Below are positions 54,191 to 64,000 of a stretch of DNA of 64,000 nucleotides, piece by piece (the first letter of the stretch is position 1; each line of letters begins with the position of its first letter). The position numbers and the translations under genes were made by a program. The notes beneath the pieces are model-generated. The model was not told where the DNA came from. It ran no database searches and worked only from the letters and a program-made list of their open reading frames with translations. The DNA lies in assembly GCA_963921825.1 (NCBI GenBank), contig OY997589.1, forward strand, positions 45,208,638-45,272,637, written 5' to 3'. This stretch comes from Erodium maritimum. Its lineage: Eukaryota; Streptophyta; Magnoliopsida; Geraniales; Geraniaceae.

Positions 54191-55055
54191 AACCTGCGAT
54201 ATCAACTGCGCAAGAACAATAACAACTATAGAAAAAATAACCCCGTATCAGAAACAGATGCAACCAAACTTGGTACCCGAGGAGCCTGTAATATCACCTG
54301 CGTGGGAACAATAGGTTGTGCAGAAAAAATAACCCTAAAATCGGGGTTTGCATCACCAAAATTGAGTTTGTTAATGATGAGTCCTCATTCAAAATGACTT
54401 GTATTTGAAACAAAACACTCACCACTAGGAATTTCGCATGGTACAGGATTCTCGCTAATTTCCTGGGAGAGTATTTTCCTGGTAAGCAAACGTCATATAG
54501 CTGCTCTACGTTAACATCCTCAACAAAGATACCCGAACCAATTTTAAAAATTTTAGATTTAGGCTTAACTGTGTGACATTGTCACGGAACACCTGCTGCA
54601 CAATCGAGGAATGCCAGAAATGTTGAACCAGCTCCAGACTTCCTCAACAAAATGCTTCTTCTTAACCTTCAAGTCAGACCAATCCAAAGCCATGAACAAA
54701 ATGTAACCCTTCACCTTAATGCTATTCTAACAGCAAATTAGGGGGAAGCCAAAAAAAAATCACCCCTGTTCGGTCTTTGCAGAACCTTTGATTGCTTAAT
54801 AGGCACCACACTTCCAAAGTATGAATCCATACAAGCTTTTGTCGTATCATAAGGCAAGTTACATACAAAAACTTTTATCAAAGGTTGAAAAATACCTGAA
54901 AAATTCTCCCCTGATACATAGAACGTGGTTGGTTTTTCCAGCAACAACCAGACCGCTAACCCCATATATTACCTCCTTACCTTTTCCCTCATACTAAAGA
55001 TGATCGGAGGACTAGATTGAACATCATCCGGTAACACACCCCCGGCGAGAGCCAT
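54191..55055 (-). pseudogene. Retroposon remnant, 5' part (LINE ORF1-like)
   Basis: Minus-strand ATG at 55053-55055 opens MALAGGVLPDDVQSSPPIIF. After a stop comes GLAVWLLLEKPTTFYVSGEN and IKVFVCNLPYDTTKACMDSY, which resembles N-terminal regions of plant LINE ORF1 proteins. Further segments are in shifting frames. It continues on the other side of copia B at 31238-30341. Stops and frameshifts show it is dead. Family assignment is by pattern only. Confidence 0.45.
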
Positions 55056-55186
55056 TTTTATTGCTTCTCAAACCTTATGAAGTGTATAAGGGAAATTACC
55101 ATATTACCCTTATTTGATAACAAAAATTATAAATAATAAATAAATGAACTACATAAAAAATATTCTTTCAACTCATATGCATCAGT
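55056..55186. other. AT-rich flank of the MULE-like element
   Basis: Low-complexity AT-rich sequence with AAGGGAAATTACCATATTACCC near 55088-55110. It pairs with 56669-56790 as the site into which the MULE-like element went. No gene. Confidence 0.4.
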
Positions 55187-55195
55187 TAATTCAAA

Positions 55196-56659
55196 GGGAA
55201 AACTATAGATACCTACCCCAAACCATGACCATTTAACCGATGTTTACTCTGAAGTTTAAACGTAACAAATACATACCCTTAAGTTTCGAAATGTAACTCA
55301 GACCCCCTTCCGTCAGTCAGCTCAATCAATTAACTGTTCACTTTTCAAAAAATGCCAAAAATGCCCTTAACTATTACTCAAATTTACACCCCTACCTTCT
55401 AACTCTAAATTCTAAATTTTTTAATTCTTTTTATTTACAAAAATAGTTTTATTTTACAACAAATTAGTTTTTATTTTAGTAAAATAAAATTTTAAAAATA
55501 ATTATTTTGAAAATTCAGTTTTACATAATAAAATTATTAAAAAACATATTTTATTTTTAAAAACAGTTTTTATTTTTAAAAAAAATAAGTTATATTTTCA
55601 AAAAATCAGTTATTATTTTTAAAAATCAGTTATTATGTATAAAAATCAGTTTAATTTTAAAAATCAAATTTTAATGAAGAACAATAAATAATCCACACAA
55701 AAAATTCCCAACACAGATTCAAATGTTCAATTTCACTTCCGTGCCTTCTATCATACACGGCTCTCACGTTCTTAAATCCTCCCAGGAGCATAAACACTTA
55801 TTCTCAGATGCACGAGCGCGATGGAGAGAGAAGGTCTGAGCAAATCTGGGTTCATGGAGATAGATCCGAAGAAGGCGAAGGGAAAAAAGACACGGCCCCG
55901 TCTACTTCCCAGTACGACTTATGGATATCGACAGCAACGTCTGGTATAGATCAGAGTTCATACACAAAATACAAGTCTACAACAGTATCTGCAAATGTTC
56001 ATACACAACCTCAGAGTTCTGAAATAAACCCACACCAAAACACTCAAACCCAGATCCCCAGAATCCAAATCGAACTAAACTCATCACACAAATCAACAAA
56101 AAATCAAAACCCAGAATAAAAATTTCACCCAATTCCACTATCGGCAAGGACACATATTCAAGCTAAATCATACCAACTAAATCAATCAAGACGAAAAGGG
56201 TTCAATCAAATCACGAAACACTATACGGTGATTAATGAAAAAATAAATCTAGGAAGAAAAATTGGGCGAACATGCACCGATCGGCCCCGGCCTCACCATC
56301 GGCCTTTGGGGTTTGAATGATGGTGGACGGAGAGAAGGGGGAGGAGGATCTCTGTCGTCGTCGCATCTCATTGAGGAAGGAGGGGAGAAGCTAAAACGAT
56401 GGGTTAGGATACGGGTGGGCAAAAAAAATCTGATTTGAAATCTTTAATTAATTTTGATTTAAAGAATATAAAAAATGAACAGGGTTAAGGGTATTTTGGG
56501 CATTTTTGAAAAAGTGAACAGTAAATTGACTGAGCTGACTGACAGAAGGGGTTCTGAGTTATATTTTGAAACTTAAGGGTATGTAATTGTTACGTTTAAA
56601 CTTCAGAGTAAACATCGGTTAAATGGCCATGGTTTGGGGTAGGTATCTGTAGTTTTCCC
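55196..56659. mobile_element. Non-autonomous MULE-like element with long TIRs
   Basis: 1464 bp. Left arm 55196-55378 and right arm 56476-56659 are inverted repeats of about 180 bp, both starting GGGAAAACTAYAGATACC. Perfect 9-bp TSDs TAATTCAAA (55187-55195 and 56660-56668) are the Mutator-type length. No transposase is encoded. Inside is an A/T low-complexity stretch (55400-55680) and then less AT-rich sequence, with an ORF at 55808-56119 (MHERDGERRSEQIWVHGDRS) and a GC-rich part at 56270-56400. The inner part may be captured gene sequence. Confidence 0.85.
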
Positions 56660-56668
56660 TAATTCAAA

Positions 56669-56790
56669 TGTAAAGGAAAAATAGTCATTATATGTTCTTT
56701 TGTTAGTTTTTATTAACGGAAGTTTGTGACAAAAAATTTAGGCATCATAAATATGATTTTTAAATGTTGTGTAGTACAATGTGTATTTAT
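56669..56790. other. Old dispersed repeat fragment
   Basis: Reverse-complement match to about 30165-30235 (TAACGGAAGTTTGTGAC and neighbouring words). No gene. It is the right flank of the MULE-like element. Confidence 0.6.
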
Positions 56791-57665
56791 TTTTTATCAG
56801 CGAGGTTTATTAATACCTAAGTCTCCAAAATAGAGAGAGAGGCAGAAACTCAAATGGACTCTCAGATTACATGGATGGGAAGTAGATGCTACCAATGGAC
56901 CACGCAGGGTCATTAAACGGTTGGGCAACAAAAACTACCAATTGGACCACACAGGGTCAATGCTATTGGGCCCGAAGCCCAAATGCGACAAAAAAAGCCC
57001 ACAAACAGAAAATCAAACAATGAGAGTACACGACAGCCAACTCGCCGCCAGCCTCAGCACACCTCACGCCGCGACAACCCCGGCCATCAGAACACGCAGT
57101 CCGGAAGTCGACCCCCACAAATATCGAACAACAGCTCGGTAGAAGAACCCCACGCCCCGTGGCCAGCACCAAAGTCAAAGACAAAGGGGAAGGAGATCGA
57201 AGAACCGTAGGGCACCGCGCGTAGACGACGCCCGCCTCGACCAGATTTGAAATTCCACTGCTGTCCAAGGAGACCACACGACGGAAGGCCAACACCCAAT
57301 CCACGACGGCCCGAAGGCAAGACGAATCGACGCTCACCCAAACTCATCCAATACACGGGAGAATTCCAAAGGCCATAGCACAACATTCTTTCTAGGGAAT
57401 ACGGGGAATAGGAGGGATGAGGACAATTCACCAAATCTAGGAGGAGACGAGCTTCACAAAGGCGAGGTCACCGGAGATCAAACGAAAAGGCAGAGGGGAG
57501 AGAACGAGAACCGCTCTAGCACAGCCACACCGAGATCTAGAGGGGAAAGACAAGTGGGGGCAAGAGTTCCTACAGCTCTCATGGCCATCGAGAGACCACA
57601 TGAGCTGTCGGAGAAGAAGCTTGTCGAAGAGGGGTCAAGGACGGCTAAGTTTTTGACAAAGATTC
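56791..57665 (-). mobile_element. Minus-strand retroposon (LINE-like tail)
   Basis: Plus-strand TTTTTTATCAGCGAGG at the left is, on the minus strand, a CTCGCTGATAAAAAA tail like those of the LINEs here. The body is GC-rich without a long frame (longest 57087-57434, minus) and ends near TTTGACAAAGATTC. No RT domain is seen, so it is a truncated or non-autonomous retroposon. No clear TSD found. Confidence 0.5.
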
Positions 57666-57969
57666 TTTTTTTTCCATGGTATTATTGTTTCATAATAAAA
57701 TATGTATGACCAACCCATTAGGATGAGTTATTGTCCTTTTTCCCATAGATGTATGAATATTATCTTGCCTTGCATGGATTATAAGAATTTAGTATTATAT
57801 TTGTGTCACGAGTCAATTCTAGTATTTTAATTGTCTTATATATATATATATATATATGTATATAGGATGAATATACTTGGAAGTTTTCATGGGTTGTCGA
57901 GTGTACTGCATCCTAAGTTGTAGTTAAGATATTGAGTGCATTATTAGATTGTTAATTATGCACTTGGAG
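57666..57969. other. AT-rich spacer with a TA microsatellite
   Basis: No gene. A (TA)n run with one TG break lies at 57838-57864. Confidence 0.7.
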
Positions 57970-58998
57970 AAGAAATATGGTGAGAACCATGTTTTAACGT
58001 AGGAACCGCGAGAACCAATCTAACTCATCATCCATTTTAGTAATGGATGGATGAGATGCAATTGAGTAGTTGACTGCAAAAAAACAACACTTTTTAGTAA
58101 GTGGTAAGAGCTTTTTAGTAAAACTATCATATTTTTTTTAACCAATTCCCTAATTTAATTTTTCCCGCTTCGTTTGAACTCCGATTGGCTTCAAACTTGC
58201 GCCATTAGTTTTGTTTTTTAAGGGCTTTCAATCAAGATCAGTCATGAATATATTTTGAAGCACGAAAAAAATTATTTCGGGGTAGATTTTTTTAAAAAAA
58301 TCTGGGTAATTTTTATCAACACTTTGCTCTGGATTTATCAACACTTTTACACGGTTTTATCACCTCATTTTCCAAAACTGATCATGATTTTATCACCTCA
58401 TCGCGTTCTTTTTATGAACACTAGTTTTATCAACACTAAACACTAGGTTTATCATTCAAATTACGTGTGTTTTATCACCCCCATCACATATTTTTTTGAA
58501 GCACGAATTTTTTATTTATTTTGGGGCTAGTTTTTAAAGGAATTATATATGGGTAATTTTTATCAACACTTGCTCTGGGTTTATCAACACTTTACCCTGA
58601 TTTTATCAACACTTTACACTGGTTTTATCACCCCATTCTCCAAAACTGATCATGATTTTTATCATCTCATCACGTGCTTTTTATGAACACCAGTTTTATC
58701 AACACTAAACACTAGATTTATCATTGAATTACGTGTTTTTATCACCTCATCACAAGTTTTTTTATCAACGTTAAAATCTAGTGTATCACACTTATTATCA
58801 AAATTGAAAATGGTTTTTATCACCTCATTATTTGTTTCTTATCACCTCATTACATGTTTTTTTATCAACATTTAGCACTAGTTTGGTACTCCGATATAAA
58901 ACATTTATTAGTGAAGATTTATCAACGCTCAACATTATTTGTGTGTGGCTAGGATTGGTTCTCACAGTTCTTATGTTAATAGTGGGTCTCAATAGATT
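57970..58998. mobile_element. Candidate TIR element filled with TTTATCA motifs
   Basis: Left arm (about 57970-58022, containing GTGAGAACC and CGCGAGAACCAATCTA) is inverted relative to the right arm (about 58943-58998, containing GATTGGTTCTCACAGTTC). The match is imperfect over ~55 bp. Between them is AT-rich sequence with about twenty TTTATCA motifs (58253-58930). No ORF encodes a transposase. TSDs were not found, so ends are approximate. Confidence 0.5.
58253..58930 (+). repeat. TTTATCA-motif array with a ~245-bp tandem duplication
   Basis: TTTATCAACACT and TTTATCACCTCAT alternate about twenty times, nearly all on the plus strand. A larger unit is duplicated: 58253-58494 and 58495-58752, each starting TTTGAAGCACGA. 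Confidence 0.9.
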
Positions 58999-59280
58999 TC
59001 TCCTCTATACACTTGTTCTAAAATTGGTCCTTACACTATAAAACAATCATACTTAAGGGCATCCACAACCATTTCGTCGGCTACTGGCGGAGAGGTGTCG
59101 ACGGGGAGGATTCAAAAATTAGTATTTTCCTTTCCAGCTAGCTCAGCGCCATCGCGTGCTGCAGTAGCGAATTTTTTGCCGGCGAGGAGCCGCCGGCAGT
59201 AAGAAAAAAAATATATTAAATTTAGTATAAATTCTGACGGAAATTAAGACGGTAATTTTTATTAGCACACACAAGATCGA

Positions 59281-59714
59281 GAAAAACATAAACGAGATTA
59301 CATGTTCACGATTTACAGCTCGTGAACGTACTGGATGAATTTGGGTTGGTTTTTAACGACCTCCCAAAGCGAACACTTCATGAACTGGTGGCCATGTTGT
59401 CTAACATACCGGTCCGCCGCTGTAGAGCGAAAGTAATTTTCGATTTGTCCCGGTGGTGCAGCCTGAAATTCTGCACGGTAGCAAAGTTCAAAACGGTGGA
59501 TTTTCCGTGCTAGATGCTGTCAGTGGTCCCTGCACTGCTTTTGGGTGCGCGGTGGGGCATCGGCCGGAGCATTTTGGACAAAATTGGCTAACATTTTCGG
59601 CCAGTACCTATTATTTGGCCCCGACCGAGCATCGTGTATCCAACATAAAACCAACACCATCTCTTCTTCGTGGATCCAAGGGTGTGCTATCCCGGCCATT
59701 AAACCTTCAAACAA
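59281..59714 (-). pseudogene. Myb/SANT (NAM-associated) ORF1 remnant, second copy
   Basis: Minus strand: HPWIHEEEMVLVLCWIHDAR, then NNRYWPKMLANFVQNAP, PPRTQKQCRDH, a stop, then in frame RKIHRFELCYRAEFQAAPPG and FMKCSLWEVVKNQPKFI. The order (helix, RTxKQCRDH, FxxCYxxA, WxxxKxxPKF) is that of plant Harbinger ORF1 proteins. One stop interrupts and the N-terminus is missing. Confidence 0.6.
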
Positions 59715-59980
59715 GAGAAGAAATTAGAAGGAAAACTACAAGTGCATAAATTAAATTAAAGCAACAATTCATTACATTAAACAAACTAAAAAAATAAAAA
59801 ATAAAGACAGTTCATTACCGAAAAACAAAATACAAATAAAAAACAAAAGACTTATTAAAATAAATAAGTAAGAGCGGCATCACTACTTCATCAGATCGCG
59901 GAAAATCGCAAGTTTCGCATAATGTGTCTTAAGCTTGGGGGAGTCATGGCCGACGTGTCCTTTGCTTCCTCTAGCAACCA

Positions 59981-60866
59981 TTAATCAAATGCCTTGAGCT
60001 TCAGCTGCACGACGATTTCTATTTCCCTGGCGTCTCTTACTTCTTTCGCCGCTAAATGGGCTTGCTGAACACTATCGACAAACTCTTTCTTAGATACTAC
60101 AAGGTTTTTACCTTTGAGCTTCACAACTTTGGCAACTTCTGACCCATAGGCCGCTTGTAAGCCGTTCGGCACTCCATAGTAGCACCCGTGGTCTGCTGAC
60201 TCTCCTCATACGCCGTGTCTTCACAAGTGCGCTTTCTCGAGTCGGTAGACTCATTGACATCGAACTGACTATGCGGTGTGCCTCCGTTGCCTTCCTCGGG
60301 CTGCTCGACGTCAAAATATTTTGAATTCAACTTATGTTGGTCTTTGACTAGTTTCCACCAATGTTTCCAAGTGAATGGATGTCCTTCCTTCTGCTCGTAC
60401 TGTTGCTCAGTCAATGACATGATTTCATCATCGGAACGGTCGCTCCTGTGGTCCCTAATATTCCGGATGAACATCCCCTGAAAGTTCGTCACTCTCGAAT
60501 TGACTTGGCCCCAGGGTCTTTGCACTGCTTATGTGACCTTACCGGATCATCCGGTCCACGCGTACCAGCAATTTCTTCGGCGATGGCCGCCTAATATTTC
60601 TGATTGTGCTTCTGATTCCTGTGAATTGATTCGTACGAATGGTGCATCCAAGCTCGAACTAAACGCTCGTCCTCCTCGGCGCTCCACATATGTCGCTTCC
60701 CTCTAGGGTTTGGTGGAACCACGACAACAACCTCTGTAAGCGTTGGAGATGCAACGTTTGTCGGCTCGGATGGAAGGTTTGGTGGAAAAAACTCTTTCGT
60801 CATCAAGTCATCCTGCAACGACCTAAACATGTGGCCCCACTCGTTGATATCAAACGACATTCTCAA
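59981..60866 (-). pseudogene. Myb/SANT (NAM-associated) ORF1 remnant, first copy
   Basis: Minus strand from an ATG near 60860: MSFDINEWGHMFRSLQDDLM, then RGKRHMWSAEEDERLVRAWM as the Myb/SANT entry. After a stop come RSHKQCKDPGAK and a frameshift, then FQGMFIRNIRDHRSDRSDDE and HPFTWKHWWKLVKDQHKLNS. The C-terminal part has KRPMGQKLPKL and, from 60172, lysine-rich helical sequence (VVSKKEFVDSVQQAHLAAKE). The whole ORF1 layout is present, disabled by a stop near 60590 and at least one frameshift near 60520. ORF1 is thought to be a DNA-binding partner of the Harbinger transposase. Confidence 0.7.
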
Positions 60867-60944
60867 ACGGAAAAAATATTAGAATGTAGTGAGAATAGAG
60901 AAAAGAGAGGTAGAAGTGTGAGTGAAAATTGAAATAGAAGGGTT

Positions 60945-60954
60945 GGTATTTATC
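60945..60954 (-). promoter_or_regulatory. TATA-like box of Harbinger-type ORF1 remnant 2
   Basis: Minus-strand GATAAATACC about 80-90 bp upstream of the ATG, with a CACGTGT motif further upstream near 61000. The layout mirrors 3631 and 3537 in the first Harbinger-type unit. Confidence 0.4.
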
Positions 60955-61190
60955 TGGGGGGAAAGGGAAAAAAAATAAATGTTGGCTGCCAGCGCAGGGA
61001 CACGTGTCGCCAGCGCGTCAGTAGCCAATGGCCGGCGCGGCGACCAATGCAGACCAGTCTAGCTCGCCAACGAGGAGTGCTGGCGAGGAACTCAACGGCT
61101 ACCTTCCCCACCAGCGACCTCCCCGCCAGCTCCCAGTCTGCTCAACGCCTCCTTCCCGCCGACGTTTACACTCTCTCCTTCTTATTAGTT

Positions 61191-62783
61191 CTAACAAGAG
61201 AGCGGGATAAATTAAAACACCACAAACAGTCCCTAAAGCACCCAGTGACAGTGCTGGAGTACCAGATCAAACTGCAAAAACACTCGGGTATCAACCATCC
61301 AAATCACAACCAACTCCCACACCCAAAACCAAATGACTCCCCTGCAAAAAACCCACAGAACCAGAGCAGGACAACAATCCTAAAAAGACTACCCTCTCAC
61401 CAACCTAAATCAAGCACAAATCTAAGCCCAGTGCCAACAAGTTGAACAGACACAAGTCACAGCAAATAACTAACCCCACACACCAACATTACATAGAAAT
61501 AACTCTCAATACCACAAATTATGCAGTAAAAGCCCCACCACCCCACCCAAGACCACCCCAAAGTCACCCCACCTAAAAACCGTACAGTAGAAAGATAACT
61601 TGTATTGCAAGAAACCGCCTAAGAGTAAATATTTAACACATGTTTCTCAACAGAACCCTCTGTCTGACCCTCCTTAAGCCAGACTGAGGATAAGGTGACC
61701 ATATTTGAAAAGAGAAAGCCACATTCCTCTTGAAGAGAGTCAACTCAATAGTAAAGGAATTGTGTTGGATCGATATCAACACCTGTGAAGCTCCAAGAAG
61801 CACATTATTAAAAACCAACTTGTTCCTAGCCAACCAGATGTCCCATAATGTTATGGAGAATAAAAGTTTCCAAGCTTTGTTAGAACCGATTAGTTCATTC
61901 CAGGAACAAATGAAGCTGATGAAGTCCCCTGGAATGCACCACTGAATCCCCCACTAGTTCAAGACCTTTGACCAAATCTTCCAGCTCCAATGACAATAGA
62001 TGAATAGATGATTGAGATCTTCAAACAAGAGGAGCAAAAGGGACAAAAAGCAGCATTGATAGAAATATGTAGGCCTCTGGATTCCAGGAACCATTTGGTG
62101 GGAACAACCCTTAAACAAGCTAGCCAGGAGAAAGCTGCCATCTTAGGAGACAATAATGGTTGCCAAAGAAGATTGCCCCAGTTGCATAAAACATTACCCT
62201 CTGTCAAATATTCATACATAACAGAAAATTTAAAACCAGATTCATTAACCTTCTAAGACACTTTGTCTTCCATAAAGTTAAAAAGATTGCAATTGTTCAA
62301 CATACTACCATAGCTGACCCCATTCCCATCCTCTGATCTTTCTTCTAAATTGGAGCAACCAATCATTATCAAACAAGAAGTCCACCACTTTAACCTGCTT
62401 CTGTTTGCTGAGGAGAACTAATATGGGGAACTAATCCTTTAAGGGTTGATCAGTGAGCCAAATGTCAAACCAGAAAGAAATCCTTTGACCATTACCCACT
62501 GATCATTCCAGTCCTTAACCACCAAAGACATTACTGAAGAGTAGATCTCCTAGAAATGATAAGCAATGTGCTAAGAAACTTTGGCCATCAATGAGAGAAA
62601 TTCTTGACAGATCCCAATCCTTATAGTCCCAATTCAATTTGTCACACTACCCTTTTCCATAGAAAATCTACTTCAATAGCAAACCTCCACCACCACTTAG
62701 CTAGCAAGGCATTATTCATGAATTTCAACTTTCTAATACCTAAACCTCCTTGATATTTAGGCCTACAAAGTGAATCCCTGTTC
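61191..62783 (-). pseudogene. LINE ORF2 C-terminal part and 3' UTR, cut by an LTR
   Basis: Minus strand. 62650-62783 has GLGIRKLKFMNNALLAKWWW, matching the same part of the LINE at 25140. After decayed sequence, 61959-62219 is the zf-RVT region (PLLSPKMAAFSWLACLRVVP then TKWFLESRGLHI) and 61633-61833 the terminal MARNKLVFNN segment. 61191-61632 is 3' UTR-like, with a left edge that I cannot place exactly. Upstream ORF2 is beyond the LTR and outside the window. Confidence 0.8.
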
Positions 62784-64000
62784 TGTAAGAACCGCCCCCT
62801 GTCGATTCCGGTCGAACCGGAGGTTTTCGGCGAAAGTTGACTTTTTTTCCGGAAAACTCAACCGATGACTCCGGGAGTCATTCAGGACCTTTCCGGGACC
62901 CAAAAATCTTAGCCGTCGTTACGGTTAGCTTAGTTGGGTCATTTCCTTTCAAATGACACCTTTTGTGAAAAAGTCAAACCCGGGTCAAACTTGGTCGATT
63001 TTAAATTATTATCGAATAAAATAAGAAGGGCTGAGATATTTTGGGTAGGAATGGTCCCCACATGGACACATGTCCATGTTAGGTAGGAAGGGAAGAAAAG
63101 GAGGTGAAAAGACCAAATGGTCCCCACATAAAGACAAAGGGGAGAGAGAGAGAGGCTAAAGGACGAAAGGGACTTTTCCACTTTGAGGATAAGAGCACAT
63201 GGGAGAAAAATTTCTGCTCATTTTCACACCTTGGCCGAACATTTCTAGTGAGAGGAGAGAGAGAGCATTGAAGCTTGAAGAAGAAGCAAGAGAAAGGAAG
63301 CTCCTTTCTAGCCATCTCTACACCAAATCCTCTCAAATTTACCTCATCTTCTTCATCTCTCCATTTCCTAAAGGTTGGTATGCTTTATTTCCTTAGTTGA
63401 TGAAATTGGATTTGTGGGTTTGTGTAGAGAGGACTTGAACTAGTGAGTTTTGAGTTTTGGTTGGCTTAAATGTTAATGATTGAAGAGGAGGTGGAGTTAG
63501 ATGAGAGAAATAACTTGATTTGAGAAGTTTTTGATGAAACCCAATTGGGTCTTGAAACTTTGGATGATTTGAGGTTGAAATTGAAGTTGTAAAGCTTAAA
63601 ATTTGTGTTATAGAGAACCTAGAACTAGTTAGGAGCTTGTTGGAGAATTTGGATACTTGTCCGGCGACCGGAGGCTCGCCGGTCACCGGTGAAGGAAACG
63701 ACTGGCCATGGTCCGACCACCCTTGGAAGGGACCGACCATGGTCCGGCCACCCATGAACCATGGCCGGCCGGCCGGTTGAGCCACACACGGCCATGTGTG
63801 GCCGTGGGGCACACATGGCCGGGTTTGGTGGTTTGGAAATTTTGACGGTCGTGATTGACCCCCGGGACGATGTTTTCACACCCGGAACGAATTATGGAGG
63901 TGATTCCTAGAATTTCGGAAAAAGCGATTGGAAACTTAGATTGCGAAATTGGGAAGGCTCGGACCCCGGAATTTGTTTCCGTCAAGTGAATTGGAACAAG
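62784..64000 (+). repeat. Gypsy-type LTR, incomplete at window end
   Basis: Starts TGTAAGAACCGCCCCCTGTCG, as in the solo LTRs at 323 and 22396. Its 5' 1.2 kb are present and it leaves the window. A GC-rich palindromic block (CCATGGCCGGCCGGCCGG words) lies at about 63655-63830. It is antisense to the LINE that it interrupts. It may be a solo LTR or the 5' LTR of a complete element. Confidence 0.85.

Larger units (their letters stand above)
59056..61190 (-). mobile_element. Harbinger-like unit carrying Myb/SANT ORF1 remnants
   Basis: The left edge AGGGCATCCACAACC after TTA looks like a Harbinger TIR with a TTA target. Subterminal GC-rich sequence (GCCGGCGAGG words) occurs at 59160-59200 and again at about 60990-61150. 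Two minus-strand Myb/SANT ORF1 remnants lie inside. A DDE transposase ORF was not found. The right TIR is missing, probably lost at the junction with the LINE at about 61190. Confidence 0.5.

Overview
The window looks like repeat-rich heterochromatin from a flowering plant, probably a eudicot. The basis is the element mix: Ty1/copia elements, a Tekay/Del-type chromovirus with a C-terminal chromodomain, L1-type LINEs with zf-RVT ends, MULE remnants, and Harbinger-style Myb/SANT ORF1 genes. I found no intact host gene, no tRNA or rRNA gene and no CRISPR array. Nearly every long reading frame is transposon-derived and most are broken.

Layout, left to right. 1-3160: a degraded retroposon-like coding unit split by a solo LTR (323-1993). 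3161-16620: a Harbinger-type Myb/SANT ORF1 remnant cut into three pieces by a minus-strand, 5'-truncated copia element (family A copy 1, 4061-9260) and by a Tekay chromovirus that keeps one LTR (9516-16339). 16621-19010: AT-rich sequence with a tandemly duplicated unit around a small decayed gene. 19019-27118: an LTR fragment, then an L1-type LINE split by a minus-strand solo LTR (22396-25036). 27200-29656: a MULE transposase remnant without its catalytic core, and a short LINE tail.

30341-55055 is a deep nest. A minus-strand retroposon remnant is split by copia B (31239-54185, TSD TAAGG). Copia B carries an inverted, truncated 5' LTR. That fragment was hit by a solo LTR of family A (TSD CAAAA), which was itself hit by a full-length family A element (31415-39875, TSD CTATG) with two 1688-bp LTRs that look identical by eye. 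Copia B was also hit by a LINE tail (41883-42510) and two large solo LTRs (43149-46275, TSD GCTAT; 47459-50672, TSD TACTT).

55056-64000: a 1.46-kb MULE-like element with ~180-bp TIRs and a 9-bp TSD, a minus-strand retroposon, a TIR element filled with TTTATCA motifs, a second Harbinger-like unit with two Myb/SANT ORF1 remnants, and a minus-strand LINE cut by an LTR that runs off the window.

The main biological point concerns copia family A. Two copies share the same lethal coding defects and have equal internal length over 3511 bp, yet one has apparently identical LTRs and a clean TSD. This suggests a defective lineage mobilised in trans. The second point is copia B, whose outer ends are both U5-type LTR ends and which is nevertheless flanked by a perfect TSD.
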